Positions 1 through 9,737 are shown, counted from the stretch's first letter. The stretch is 64,000 nucleotides of DNA from Maribacter aquivivus (GCF_900142175.1 NZ_FQZX01000001.1:1178001-1242000); one strand, 5' to 3'. Numbers and translations are program-made. The notes: generated from the sequence alone by a model not told the origin.

Positions 1-756
1 ATCTATATTATAAAAGGTAAGCAGTGGAGACCGGTATTGGTCATTTTACTTTTGTTTAATGCGTTCATAAACTTAAGGTTCATACCTAGTAATTGGATAG
101 ATATGGATATGTTTTATCAAGCATTGACTCCAATGATTATTATTTGTATTGGTATGGGATTAGGGGTCTTAAATTTTTTTTTAGGGTATATCTGGTCTTA
201 TTCAAAACGCTTTAAGTATGGCACAATATTAATTGCCAGTACGTTTTTATTGGTCATTGCGCTACAAAATAAAGTATTTGCTTTAGAAGGTTTAAAAGAA
301 AAAGAGCCCTTAAAGGATGTTATAATTTCGGTATACGATGAACTGTCTAAAGAATATTTGCCTTTTACCTATGCCGTTGTAAATAGCAATTATGCCGTAC
401 AAATAAGTAAAAGCAATCATAGGTATATGGAATATGATTTTTTTGTAACCGATTATTTACAAAAAGACGCACATTACCATAAAGTAAAAGATGATTTGGC
501 ATATTTAAAAAAACACCCTGAAGTAGTTTTGCCCAATACTATTTTCGTTTTTGTAGCTCAGGTACCATTACATAAAGAGTCTTCATCTTTAGATACCCCA
601 ACGAAATATGTGAAAGCTATTAAGAATAGTATCGAAATATTAAAAAGTAGGGGTAGAAAGGTAGAAATATTTCATGAAGCAGATAATTTAAAGGTTTTTA
701 AAATAACCAATGAGGACAAGGCCTCAAAAATAGTTGAACTTATTTTTACATTATGA
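1..756 (+). CDS. C-terminal part of a membrane protein of a Pel-like exopolysaccharide locus (5' truncated)
   Basis: The reading frame is open from base 1, so the gene begins outside the window; the first internal start-like codon is TTG at 37 but nothing suggests a start there. The visible part has two or three hydrophobic segments (about nt 40-110, 130-190 and 235-275), then a soluble region of about 150 residues of mixed alpha/beta character. I do not recognise a named domain in it. Its stop codon overlaps the start of the next gene by 4 nt (ATGA at 753-756), so the two are translationally coupled. Because the next gene is a DUF2194 protein, a family I recall beside PelF/PelG-type genes in Bacteroidota, this is plausibly an inner-membrane component of the same polysaccharide machine. 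That role is inference. Confidence 0.6.
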   Translation: MYIIKGKQWRPVLVILLLFNAFINLRFIPSNWIDMDMFYQALTPMIIICIGMGLGVLNFFLGYIWSYSKRFKYGTILIASTFLLVIALQNKVFALEGLKEKEPLKDVIISVYDELSKEYLPFTYAVVNSNYAVQISKSNHRYMEYDFFVTDYLQKDAHYHKVKDDLAYLKKHPEVVLPNTIFVFVAQVPLHKESSSLDTPTKYVKAIKNSIEILKSRGRKVEIFHEADNLKVFKITNEDKASKIVELIFTL

Positions 757-3700
757 AAAAAGGGCCAATTTACGTTTTACTTATTTTATTATTTTTTGTC
801 ATAGTTGGTTGCCAAAAAGACTTATATCGTTTCACGACGCAATTCAAAGACCCTAAAATCAGTAAAGGTTCACCTGTAGTTCTGTTAATTACGGATGCAA
901 ACCTACATGGTAATGTATTGGAATCAGAAAATTTAAAAAAGACCTTGGATTATACTAAAATTCCACATAGTACTGCAAGAGTGAGTCAATTTAACTTGAA
1001 TCCTATTATAGATGAATCTGTAAGGGTAGTCTCTGTTTATGAAACAATGAATATTAATGACAGGGGTATAGATTCTTTATATGCGTATGTAGCAAAAGGC
1101 GGTACTTTGCAGATAACAAAGGCATTAAGTGATCCTAGAATGTTTTTTTTAATGGGTATTAGGCCAGAAACAGATCCAAAAAAAAATATTATAGCAAAAG
1201 GTTTTCATTTGAATAGGTCCCTATTTCCCAATAAGTTAGGTTTTTCCTATTCTTTTAAAGATCCTTTTTTGGGGTATGACGGAGATAATTTTAAAAACGA
1301 GGCGGTTACCATAGTCTCCGCAATGAATGATTCTAATTATCCTGTAGTACTAAAACATAAAGTAGGAAATGGTAATGTGGTACTTTTAAATTTAGATTTC
1401 ACACTTCAAAAAAATATGAGAGGACTTCTTTTTTCCACCCTTCTGTATGGTTTAGAAGGTATTCCTTATCCCGTTGCTAATGTGTCCACCATTTTTTTGG
1501 ACGATTTTCCTTCCCCTATGTACAACATACTTAAGGAGCCCATAAAGTCTGAAATGAATTTGACCATGGCGGATTATGTAAAGGATGTTTGGTGGCCCGA
1601 CATGAAAAAACTAGCTAAAAGACATGATATTAAATATACAGCCTATCTGACGTTTGACTATAATAACAATACAACCCCACCTTTTGTCTTTAAAGAGTGG
1701 GATGCTACTAGAACTTTGACTAAAAAAGAGGGTAATCAAAGTAGTAGCGCATGGATTACAAAAAACATAATTAGCAGCGGCCATGAATTAGGTTTTCACG
1801 GGTATAACCATGTATCACTATTGGAGCAAGAATGGAAAAATCCGGTATTTATATCAACTGCCTTGAAATCTGCTTTAAAAAAGTGGAATATATTGGATTT
1901 TCAGAATATGCCTATTTCCTATGTACCTCCTAGTAATTATATAGATAGTATGGGGATGCAAAGATTAGTTGAGACAATGCCAAGTTTACGTTTTATGCAA
2001 AGCACCTATTTAGGCCATTTTGAAGAGGGTGGAAATAGGGAGTTTGATCCAGAACCATGGAATAAACATTTTTTTGATTATCCAAGAATAAGTAGTGGTT
2101 TTAATATAGAACCAGAAAAAGAATGGGCTATAGAATCTATGTATATCTATACTGGAATATGGACACACTTTATACATCCGGATGATATTTATCAAATACC
2201 CGATGGGTCAAATAAAGAAACTAGTGCCGATTTTGATTACCGGAATAAATATAGGTTGAACTGGTATTCTGCAAATGGAAAAAAGGGAATGTTAGATACC
2301 TTTGAGGATTACTTGGTAGCTTTTAAGAAAAACCACCCTTTTACAAGATTTTTTAACGCCACACAATCCTCATATATTACAAGTAATTGGAGATATGGGC
2401 GGTTCAACCATATGTATGATAATGGTATTTATGAAGTAGAAAGTTTTGCACATGAAAATGGTAAGGGACCATATTATTGGTTCATTTACGTTGACAATGA
2501 ACATATAGAGGATGCTGATTTAATATTCTCAAATAAAAATATTAGGAATAGGAAACTACCCATATTGAATGGTTTCCTTTATACCATAGAAACACCTGCA
2601 CCTTATCTATTTGTTAAGGATTTTGAAAAGCGGTTATCGGCAGATAAAGAAAGTGCGCTTTTTAATAAAGTCTTACAGAAAAGGGACACCTATTATGTAT
2701 TGAGGAAGTCACTAGTACCATTGGAAAACCAACTTAAAAAATTGGTAAGTAATGATAATATACCTGAAGCCATAGAATTAATCGAAAATTATTTAAGCGC
2801 AAACGGGCAGGCAAATAAGACTTTGTTAAAAAAGTATGCAACCTATATGAGTTGGCAAAACAAAGGAAATGCTTTTTGGGATAAATACAATCTCTATTTT
2901 CTAAAAAGCCAAGACAGCTTATTATCCGATTTATCAAATGAATTAAGTAAAATCGTGTATTATCCTACCAACGAGGTAAGACAACTTTGGTTAGAAAGAC
3001 AATTAAAATTTAATACTAAGAATAGTTCAGTTCTCAATGAATATTATGATGATTTCAATACACCAGAAAATATACTAATGATAAAGTATGTGTTAAGGCG
3101 ATTATGTGTATTGGAACCTTCATTAAAAAACGAAAAAAGATATATTAGGCTTTTATTACAAACAAATGCTCAGGAACTGATGAGTAAATTACATACAGTA
3201 ACCCCCTGCAGTTTAAACGATAAGGCATTGGCAACAGATATTGCGTGGACCTATGCTAACCGACTATTATTTGATAAAGCCTTGCAATGGCAAAGTTGTA
3301 GCGAAAATATAAATCAGGCAACGATTGATTATTGGCGTTTACATACAAAGGATCTTATAAAATTTAAAACACAAGATTATAACTATTACCTGAGTTTGCT
3401 AATAGCAAATGACACTAAAAAGGCCGCTCAAGAGTTACGGGGAAAAGCCCCTTGCCAAGAAGGTTTAAAGGAATATGCAGATAAAATCACAAAGCTTTTT
3501 GGTGATCTGGGTGACTATACTAATGCATTGGCCTGGTCGGTATGTGCAGAGAATATTTCTGTAATAGATAAAATGAATTGGTATTTTGAAGTTGGTCAAA
3601 TGGATATCTTAAAAGATTTTTTCAAGAAATACATTAGGGATTACCCTGCTGATTTTGAAGCCAGTAACTATATGACCACCTTGTTATTATACAATGGTGA

Positions 3701-4751
3701 GGTAAAAGAAGCGGCAAAAATTACAATCGGCGTTCCGATGCATGAAAGGGATGTGAAAATGTTGGCTGTATTAAATAATGAGGTAAAACAAATGGATTTA
3801 CAACCTCAACTCGAATTTTATAGGGTATTTCAGGGGCTTTTGAGCCCATCTTTAGTCATAGACATTCAAAAAAAGGAAAGAAAACAACAGGGGAGTAGTT
3901 TAGGTGTGGAATACTTTAGTATAAATAATAAACTAGACCCCACTTTATCTTCTTTTGGTCTTTACTACGATTATTTTAATAAAAAAGGAAATAGACATCG
4001 TTTTATGCTTACCCAATCAGCTATGTTGCCTATTGAGATGGAAACGTTCCTGCCAGACAATATGGAAAGGCAGTTATTTGGGGTAGATTATAGATTCGAT
4101 TTACAACCTAATAATGATAAAAATTATTATTTCCACGGAAGGATTGAAAAGGACGATACCAGTACCTTTTATTTTCAGGCTGGTATTGGTTTTAACAAAA
4201 ACAAGGGCAAGAAATTTACGGCCTTGCAGTTAGAGATTTTTCCCGTAAGGTCAGGTCCTGGGCATGTACTTAAGATTTATAGATTTATGTTCAATGCTTA
4301 TAAGGAAATTCCATTAGGAAACCGTTTTTTACAGATTCTAGCATTAGAGTCTAATTATTATACAGATGGTGAATATGACGCTACTATACTTGCCAATTTA
4401 AGGTATGATATTTTTAAAGAGAGCAAATTTCAATTTGGACCATTACTTGAAGGAGCTTTGGGTAGAGGCTCTATTGATCGTCGTTTAGGATATCCTTATT
4501 GGTTGGCAAAAAAGAGAATCTATGGAGGTGGAGGGGCACAATTAACTCTTGGGAATGATAAAACTAGGTTTAAGCTACTAACGGATTTTGGAATTTTTGC
4601 GGAAAATGAACAGCCCAATTTTGAAAGGTATACCGGTAACTTATCATATCGTTTGGCAGATTATACCACACTTAATAGCTCTTTTGAAGTGTATACCATT
4701 AAAAACTTTTATTCAAATGTTTTCCGTATGGGAATTCAATATAAGTTTTAA
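753..4751 (+). CDS. DUF2194-type lipoprotein: deacetylase-like domain, helical repeats and C-terminal beta-barrel
   Basis: 1332 aa. A signal peptide ends in a lipobox with Cys20 (IVGC). Residues about 40-240 resemble a class I glutamine-amidotransferase-like or PelA-type N-terminal fold. Residues 245-620 look like a NodB/CE4 polysaccharide deacetylase: Asp250-Asp251 (FLDDFPSP) fits metal-binding motif 1 and His349-xxx-His353 (GHELGFHGYNH) fits motif 2. Residues about 680-1010 are helical with TPR-like spacing. From about 1040 the protein is rich in alternating aromatic/hydrophobic strands and ends in Phe (GIQYKF), as outer-membrane barrels do. In Pseudomonas the deacetylase (PelA) and the TPR-porin (PelB) are separate proteins, so this looks like both jobs in one chain. 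DUF2194 assignment is from memory of the family; barrel and TPR regions are read by eye. Confidence 0.7.
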   Translation: MKKGPIYVLLILLFFVIVGCQKDLYRFTTQFKDPKISKGSPVVLLITDANLHGNVLESENLKKTLDYTKIPHSTARVSQFNLNPIIDESVRVVSVYETMNINDRGIDSLYAYVAKGGTLQITKALSDPRMFFLMGIRPETDPKKNIIAKGFHLNRSLFPNKLGFSYSFKDPFLGYDGDNFKNEAVTIVSAMNDSNYPVVLKHKVGNGNVVLLNLDFTLQKNMRGLLFSTLLYGLEGIPYPVANVSTIFLDDFPSPMYNILKEPIKSEMNLTMADYVKDVWWPDMKKLAKRHDIKYTAYLTFDYNNNTTPPFVFKEWDATRTLTKKEGNQSSSAWITKNIISSGHELGFHGYNHVSLLEQEWKNPVFISTALKSALKKWNILDFQNMPISYVPPSNYIDSMGMQRLVETMPSLRFMQSTYLGHFEEGGNREFDPEPWNKHFFDYPRISSGFNIEPEKEWAIESMYIYTGIWTHFIHPDDIYQIPDGSNKETSADFDYRNKYRLNWYSANGKKGMLDTFEDYLVAFKKNHPFTRFFNATQSSYITSNWRYGRFNHMYDNGIYEVESFAHENGKGPYYWFIYVDNEHIEDADLIFSNKNIRNRKLPILNGFLYTIETPAPYLFVKDFEKRLSADKESALFNKVLQKRDTYYVLRKSLVPLENQLKKLVSNDNIPEAIELIENYLSANGQANKTLLKKYATYMSWQNKGNAFWDKYNLYFLKSQDSLLSDLSNELSKIVYYPTNEVRQLWLERQLKFNTKNSSVLNEYYDDFNTPENILMIKYVLRRLCVLEPSLKNEKRYIRLLLQTNAQELMSKLHTVTPCSLNDKALATDIAWTYANRLLFDKALQWQSCSENINQATIDYWRLHTKDLIKFKTQDYNYYLSLLIANDTKKAAQELRGKAPCQEGLKEYADKITKLFGDLGDYTNALAWSVCAENISVIDKMNWYFEVGQMDILKDFFKKYIRDYPADFEASNYMTTLLLYNGEVKEAAKITIGVPMHERDVKMLAVLNNEVKQMDLQPQLEFYRVFQGLLSPSLVIDIQKKERKQQGSSLGVEYFSINNKLDPTLSSFGLYYDYFNKKGNRHRFMLTQSAMLPIEMETFLPDNMERQLFGVDYRFDLQPNNDKNYYFHGRIEKDDTSTFYFQAGIGFNKNKGKKFTALQLEIFPVRSGPGHVLKIYRFMFNAYKEIPLGNRFLQILALESNYYTDGEYDATILANLRYDIFKESKFQFGPLLEGALGRGSIDRRLGYPYWLAKKRIYGGGGAQLTLGNDKTRFKLLTDFGIFAENEQPNFERYTGNLSYRLADYTTLNSSFEVYTIKNFYSNVFRMGIQYKF

Positions 4752-4898
4752 TAATCTTTTTTAAGATGTAAACTATAAAAGTACTACTAATCAAAATCTG
4801 TAAGAATATTACAGATTATTCAAGCGTTACATTTTTTAAAAACTAATAGTATAATTATATATCCAATTAAAATTTAAATTGGTTTAAACTGATAATTT

Positions 4899-5297
4899 TT
4901 AGTACGTATTAAATAGAATAACCCCATTTGAAGCTTGGGTTCCGTAACCCGCAGCATCTGCGCCAGAGAGAATAACTATTTTCTTCACGTTGTAACTGTC
5001 TATCAGTTCGTTTACAGAATGAAACGAATTTCCAATTACTTGATTATTTAAAACGTATAAAGGTTCTTGATTTCCGCCAGAATCGAACGAGTTTGTCGTT
5101 TTATTTAAAATGGGAACATTATTTTGTAGCACTACTCCTGGCTTTTGTCTTATGCGTTGCAGTAGTGAAACATTAGCTCTATTCTTTTCTCTTAGTTCAG
5201 TATCTAATGATGATTTGTCTTTGGTGGTACTTTTCGCAGGACCGCAACTACACAATAGTAGTACTGCTATTATGCAAAGAGATAGATAGGTTTTCAT
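4899..5297 (-). CDS. Small lipoprotein with a TonB-plug-like C-terminus
   Basis: 132 aa. The N-terminus is a lipoprotein signal with a Cys in LLLCSCGPAKS. The middle is charged and Lys/Arg/Asn-rich. The last about 50 residues (LYVLNNQVIG, VKKIVILSGADAAGYGTQ, SNGVILFNTY) closely match the end of the plug domain of SusC/TonB-dependent receptors, where a 'SI.VLKDASAAAIYG..ASNGVI' motif is usual. No barrel follows, so it is a stand-alone plug-like module. It is transcribed divergently from the DUF423 gene. A role as a periplasmic partner of a receptor or as an envelope scaffold is possible, but the function is unknown. Confidence 0.7.
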   Translation of the reverse strand: MKTYLSLCIIAVLLLCSCGPAKSTTKDKSSLDTELREKNRANVSLLQRIRQKPGVVLQNNVPILNKTTNSFDSGGNQEPLYVLNNQVIGNSFHSVNELIDSYNVKKIVILSGADAAGYGTQASNGVILFNTY

Positions 5298-5347
5298 TTT
5301 TCTTGGATAATGGTTTCTGTAATTTATGAATTAAAAGGAGATGACAG

Positions 5348-5355
5348 TATCTTTG
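5348..5355 (+). promoter_or_regulatory. Candidate -7 box (TATCTTTG) for the DUF423 gene
   Basis: An exact match to the Bacteroidota -7 consensus TAnnTTTG, 12 nt before the ATG at 5368. No clear TTTG lies about 19 nt further upstream, so only half of the promoter is convincing. Confidence 0.35.
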
Positions 5356-5367
5356 AATTAAAAAGAT

Positions 5368-5754
5368 ATGGTTTTAGTTGCGCAATTGATAGGGGCGTTG
5401 TTGGGTTTATTAACAGTTGTTTTTGGTGCTTTTGGTGCACATTTACTAAAGAAAACCTTTACTGCAGAACAATTGAACAGTTTTGAAACGGGAGTGAAAT
5501 ATCAAATGTATCATGCGCTTTTAATATTGATGCTGAGCTTTAACCTTAATCTAGAAACAGGGCTTGAGAAAGCTATTATCTATTGTCTAATTATTGGAAC
5601 CATCCTATTTTCTTTTAGTATTTACGGATTATGCATTTCTGCATCTAAAGGAAATAAAATCAAAATCTTGGGTCCCATAACCCCGCTTGGCGGACTCTTT
5701 TTAGTAGTAGGCTGGGGGTTATTATTCTACAGTTTTATTAAAAATTTAATTTAA
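5368..5754 (+). CDS. DUF423 family inner-membrane protein (YgdD-like)
   Basis: 128 aa with four predicted membrane helices. The N-terminal signature GALLGLLTVVFGAFGAHLLK and the following 'F.TGV.YQMYHALLIL' are the hallmarks of DUF423 (YgdD in E. coli), and the glycine-rich third and fourth helices also fit. Length agrees with the family (about 120-130 aa). The biochemical role of the family is unknown. It ends one base from the stop of the convergent gene at 5756. Confidence 0.85.
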   Translation: MVLVAQLIGALLGLLTVVFGAFGAHLLKKTFTAEQLNSFETGVKYQMYHALLILMLSFNLNLETGLEKAIIYCLIIGTILFSFSIYGLCISASKGNKIKILGPITPLGGLFLVVGWGLLFYSFIKNLI

Positions 5755-5755
5755 T

Positions 5756-7294
5756 TTACTCTGCAGATATAGCTGTAAATTCTTTGATTGCTGTATTTGG
5801 TTCCATAATAGCATACCCTTCCCAGAAAGTTGGGTCGTATTTAGGCATATAAGTAGGTGATATGGTGTTGTTTTCCGTAAAACCATCATAAGTAGCCTGA
5901 GTAATATTTTCGGACTCAAATACAATCATTTCATTCTTTTCTACACTGATAATTACAAAATCCATATTTCCAGATAATTCATTCTGCTTATTTCTACCTT
6001 TTACAATTTTATTTTTTTCAATAATTTTCAGTGGTCTTCTTACACCAACCCTCATACCATTTTCAGATTCGTAGTAGCGTACACCATAAAAGCCATCTTT
6101 ACCCTTGTTGTAAATTATTTTCCCCTTAGATAGGTAATTGTTAGTTGAAATGCCCAGTAGACTAAATTTACTCGTAGGTTTAACATTAGAATAATCCACT
6201 TGTATTACTGCAAAATCATCTGCATTTACATATAAAGTACCTTCATAGTCTGCTGACCCATCTGGTTTAAAAGAAATTACATATACTGGGTTATCCCCTA
6301 AAAAGGTAAACTCTTGAAGCGTATAATCGTATTTTCTTTGCTTATCAATAAAATTAAGTTTGGAATCTTCTTGTGTTGGTAAACCACTAAATATTTTGGC
6401 TAGTTGGTCTCTTTTCCAATTACCATAATTTTTTTGCTGCTCTTCTTTACTTTTCTTTTTCTCTTCAAGCTCTTTATTCACAGCTGCTACATCGGTAGAA
6501 TCCACATCTTCTTCAAAAAGAGTGCTTACTTCATCAGAATCAATTTTGAATGACAATAGACCAGATTTAATCTTAAAATAAGATCCAGGTGTTACATTTT
6601 CTTTTAAAATATTATTGAATCTTTCTTCGATTTTATCATAGTCAAATTCTGTGCTTTTGTCATATAACTTAGAGGCTTTCAATAAATTAAACTTTTGAAG
6701 TTCTTCGTCATGATTGCCATATAAATCTCCTACGATTTCAGAATAAAAACTATCATTTTTTGGAACAGTGTAGATGATACTATCAATAAATTTTTGGTTC
6801 AATACATCTATAGAAGATTTTTTAACCTTAAAATCACTTTGCGTCCAACGGTCAAAATTCGATGTTCGGTGAAAAAGTCTTTTTTTCGAAAGATCATTAG
6901 AATAATTCTTTTCTAGATTATCCTCAACGAAATCCATGATTTCATCGGCAGTATAATTCTTGTTAGAGACAATAACTTCTCTTAACTCTATAGCTTTAGG
7001 TACAAGTGCAATTTTGGTTGTAGTGAATTCAGAAATGGGTTTAGACAAGGTCTCGTAACCCATAATAGATATAATAAGGGAATCATATTCTTTTATGACA
7101 TCACCAAATACTAAATTAAAACTACCCTCTTCATTAGAAATGGCCCACTTATCTTTTAATTGCACTGAGGCGAATGGTATGGGTTGTTGGCTAACACTGT
7201 CAATAACAGTTGCAGTTAAGCTTTGTGCCTTGGCATTAAATAGGTTGAAAATTAGAAATGCGAAAAAAGCTAGAAGAGGTAATTTAGTATTCAT
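5756..7294 (-). CDS. Secreted/outer-membrane protein with carboxypeptidase-regulatory-like domain
   Basis: 512 aa from ATG at 7294. A longer frame reaches 7330, but the ATG at 7294 is followed directly by a clean signal peptide (MNTKLPLLAFFAFLIFNLF...AKA, cleavage before QS), so I chose it. Residues about 25-105 are a CarboxypepD_reg-like/CNA-B-like beta-sandwich (VIDSVSQQPIPFASVQLKD). The rest, rich in beta strands with a charged coiled segment (ELEEKKKSKEEQQKN), resembles the soluble DUF5686-type partners of outer-membrane proteins, though no barrel is seen. Function unknown; a cell-envelope role is inferred from the leader and domain. It stands alone between DUF423 and the feo operon. Confidence 0.7.
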   Translation of the reverse strand: MNTKLPLLAFFAFLIFNLFNAKAQSLTATVIDSVSQQPIPFASVQLKDKWAISNEEGSFNLVFGDVIKEYDSLIISIMGYETLSKPISEFTTTKIALVPKAIELREVIVSNKNYTADEIMDFVEDNLEKNYSNDLSKKRLFHRTSNFDRWTQSDFKVKKSSIDVLNQKFIDSIIYTVPKNDSFYSEIVGDLYGNHDEELQKFNLLKASKLYDKSTEFDYDKIEERFNNILKENVTPGSYFKIKSGLLSFKIDSDEVSTLFEEDVDSTDVAAVNKELEEKKKSKEEQQKNYGNWKRDQLAKIFSGLPTQEDSKLNFIDKQRKYDYTLQEFTFLGDNPVYVISFKPDGSADYEGTLYVNADDFAVIQVDYSNVKPTSKFSLLGISTNNYLSKGKIIYNKGKDGFYGVRYYESENGMRVGVRRPLKIIEKNKIVKGRNKQNELSGNMDFVIISVEKNEMIVFESENITQATYDGFTENNTISPTYMPKYDPTFWEGYAIMEPNTAIKEFTAISAE

Positions 7295-7399
7295 AGGTTC
7301 GATTATTCTTACGCAATCTAGACGAACCAAAGTAAGTAACGTTACAATTTTAGAAACTGTTATGAACGTTTTAAATAAATTTTAACAAAAATCTAAACA

Positions 7400-7543
7400 C
7401 TAATGACAGCCACAACCATCTTGCCCGCAAGCCTTTGAACTCTCTTTTTTGCTAGACCAAATAGATTTTGGAATAAAAAATTTACTAACTATATAACCAA
7501 CAGAAATAGCTAAAGTAATGTAAACTAAAATGTGTTGTATCAT
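7400..7543 (-). CDS. FeoB-associated Cys-rich small membrane protein
   Basis: 47 aa, ATG at 7541-7543, TAG at 7400-7402, only 7 nt downstream of the feoB stop. It has one N-terminal transmembrane helix (ILVYITLAISVGYIVSKFFI), a basic linker, and a Cys/Gly/His tail ending CGQDGCGCH. This is the pattern of the short FeoB-associated Cys-rich proteins of Bacteroidota, thought to act in the FeoC position as a metal-sensing or metal-handing partner of FeoB. Three cysteines and the last histidine could bind iron. The gene is short enough to be missed by usual length cut-offs. Confidence 0.85.
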   Translation of the reverse strand: MIQHILVYITLAISVGYIVSKFFIPKSIWSSKKESSKACGQDGCGCH

Positions 7544-7550
7544 GTGTTTT

Positions 7551-9737
7551 TTATTTTAATAATTGATAAGCTATTAAAGCTACAATATAAGCAAATAGGC
7601 TCATAAATACTAGCTGACCCGCTGGCCATTTCCAAGAATTCGTTTCTCTTTTTACTACAGCAAGTGTACTCATACATTGCATTGCAAATGCATAAAATAG
7701 AAGTAAGGACACACCAGAGGCCAAATTAAATAGTGGTTTTTGAGTTCTAGGGTTTACTTCTGCAGCCATTCTGTTTTTTATGGTTTCTTCTTCATCATTA
7801 CCTACGCTGTAAATAGTTGCCAATGTGCCAACAAAAACTTCTCTAGCTGCAAAGGAGGTGATGACGGCAATACCAATTTTCCAGTCATAACCTAAAGGTC
7901 TTACAATTGGTTCTATAGCTTTACCCATATGACCCATATAAGAATGCTCTAATTTATACCCTGCTATTTCTTGTGCTAATGCGCGTTCTTCAAGTTCCTT
8001 TTGTTGGCTTGAAGCGTTAGGGGCATTTATATCTAAACCATCTTGATGGGTCTCAAAATAAATTTCACTACTAGTGCTGAAGCCTTCTTGTTCCACGCGG
8101 TTGGTTACAATGGTCTCTGCATTTTTAAATTCATCAGAAGATCCGTTAGAACCTAAAAACCATAGTATAATTGAAATTGCCAAGATTATTTTACCTGCCC
8201 CGAAAACAAAACTTTTAGTCTTTTCAAGAACGGTATAGCCAACGTTTTTAAGCAATGGTAATTTGTAATTCGGCATTTCTACCACAAAGAAAGATTTGCT
8301 TTTTATTTTAAGTATTTTGTTTAAGATTACTGCCGATAAAATAGCAGCTCCAAAACCCATTAAGTACAATGACATTAAGGTTAGTGCTTTATAACTCAAA
8401 CCTAGAAAACTACCTTCGGGTATTACCAAAGCTATAATAATCAGGTATACCGGTAAGCGTGCTGAGCACGTGGTAAACGGAGTTACCAATATGGTAATTA
8501 GTCTTTCCTTCCAGTTTTCAATGGTTCTGGTGGCCATTACTGCAGGTATTGCGCAAGCGGTACCCGATATTAATGGAACAACACTTTTACCGCTTAAACC
8601 AAACGGACGCATTATCCTATCCATTAAAAATACAACCCTACTCATGTAGCCTGTTTCTTCTAACAAGGCTATAAAAAGAAACAAGAAAGCTATCTGCGGA
8701 ATGAATATAACAATACCACCAATACCAGCTAAAATGCCTTCTGCAATCAGATTTGTAAAAACCCCAGGTGGCAATGTATTTTTTACCCATTCTGTAGCGG
8801 ACGCAAAGAATCCGTCAATTAAATCCATCGGGTATTCGCTCCACCCATAAATCGCCTGAAATATGGTTAACAGTATTAGAAAAAATATTAGATAGCCAAA
8901 AATTTTATGGGTTAATACTTTGTCTAAAGTTGCTCTAAAACCCTTAGCGGCATTAACGTCAACTTTATAGGTTTCTTTTAAGATACCATTTATAAATTGG
9001 TATCTTAAAATGGTCTCTTTTTGCTGTAGACGTTTTAATTCAGATTTAGATTTAGTGGCAAATGAAGAGGCATCTTTAAATAGCGTCTTTTCAAGAGGCA
9101 TAAAATTGACATCTTGTGTAATTACCAACCATAATTTGTACACGTCTTCTTTTGGGAATGCGGTAGCAAGTTTTTCAAAATATTCTGGTGCAATTACAGA
9201 AATATCTACATTTTGCGTTTTTGGTAAATTCTTGTGATCGGCTATTAACTCTCTAAGTTTGTCGATACCCGTTTCTTTACGGGTACTTACTAATGCAATT
9301 TTTGAGTTTAATTTCTTTTCTAATAATTCAATATCAATAGTAATACCCTTGCGAGACATACGGTCTGCCATGTTAATGACTAGTATGGTGGGTATTTTTA
9401 AATCTTTTATTTGTGTAAAAAGTAGCAGGTTTCTTTTTAGGTTCTCTACATCAGAAACTACAATGGCGACATCTGGGTGATCTTTATCGTTTTTATTAAG
9501 AAGTAACTCGACCGCAACACTTTCATCTAACGAAGTAGTGTTTAAACTATACGTTCCTGGTAAATCTAAAATATGGGCTTTTACACCTCGGGGAAGTTTA
9601 CAGATTCCTTCTTTTTTCTCAACCGTTATACCTGGGTAGTTACCTACTTTTTGGTTTAACCCGGTAAGTTGATTAAAAACCGAAGTTTTACCAGTGTTCG
9701 GGTTCCCAATAAGGGCTACATTGATTTGTTTGCTCAT
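7551..9737 (-). CDS. feoB: Ferrous iron transporter FeoB
   Basis: 728 aa. The N-terminal G domain has G1 GNPNTGKT (11-18), G3 DLPG (58-61) and G4 NMAD (122-125), followed by a GDI-like helical region to about residue 270. The C-terminal half contains the two Gate domains and the FeoB core: LLEETGYMSRVVFLMDRIMR, then FGLSGKSVVPLISGTACAIPAVMATRTI with the conserved Cys, and a second gate with FVVEMPNYKLP. FeoB drives Fe(II) across the inner membrane with GTP-dependent gating. Its start overlaps the feoA stop by 4 nt, and the Cys-rich gene follows at 7 nt, so all three form one operon. Length and motif order are normal. Confidence 0.97.
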   Translation of the reverse strand: MSKQINVALIGNPNTGKTSVFNQLTGLNQKVGNYPGITVEKKEGICKLPRGVKAHILDLPGTYSLNTTSLDESVAVELLLNKNDKDHPDVAIVVSDVENLKRNLLLFTQIKDLKIPTILVINMADRMSRKGITIDIELLEKKLNSKIALVSTRKETGIDKLRELIADHKNLPKTQNVDISVIAPEYFEKLATAFPKEDVYKLWLVITQDVNFMPLEKTLFKDASSFATKSKSELKRLQQKETILRYQFINGILKETYKVDVNAAKGFRATLDKVLTHKIFGYLIFFLILLTIFQAIYGWSEYPMDLIDGFFASATEWVKNTLPPGVFTNLIAEGILAGIGGIVIFIPQIAFLFLFIALLEETGYMSRVVFLMDRIMRPFGLSGKSVVPLISGTACAIPAVMATRTIENWKERLITILVTPFTTCSARLPVYLIIIALVIPEGSFLGLSYKALTLMSLYLMGFGAAILSAVILNKILKIKSKSFFVVEMPNYKLPLLKNVGYTVLEKTKSFVFGAGKIILAISIILWFLGSNGSSDEFKNAETIVTNRVEQEGFSTSSEIYFETHQDGLDINAPNASSQQKELEERALAQEIAGYKLEHSYMGHMGKAIEPIVRPLGYDWKIGIAVITSFAAREVFVGTLATIYSVGNDEEETIKNRMAAEVNPRTQKPLFNLASGVSLLLFYAFAMQCMSTLAVVKRETNSWKWPAGQLVFMSLFAYIVALIAYQLLK

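Noticed and set aside
7095..7385. 96-codon plus-strand frame opposite the carboxypeptidase-regulatory protein gene.
   Set aside because: Overlaps the clear signal-peptide-bearing minus-strand gene and has no recognisable features.
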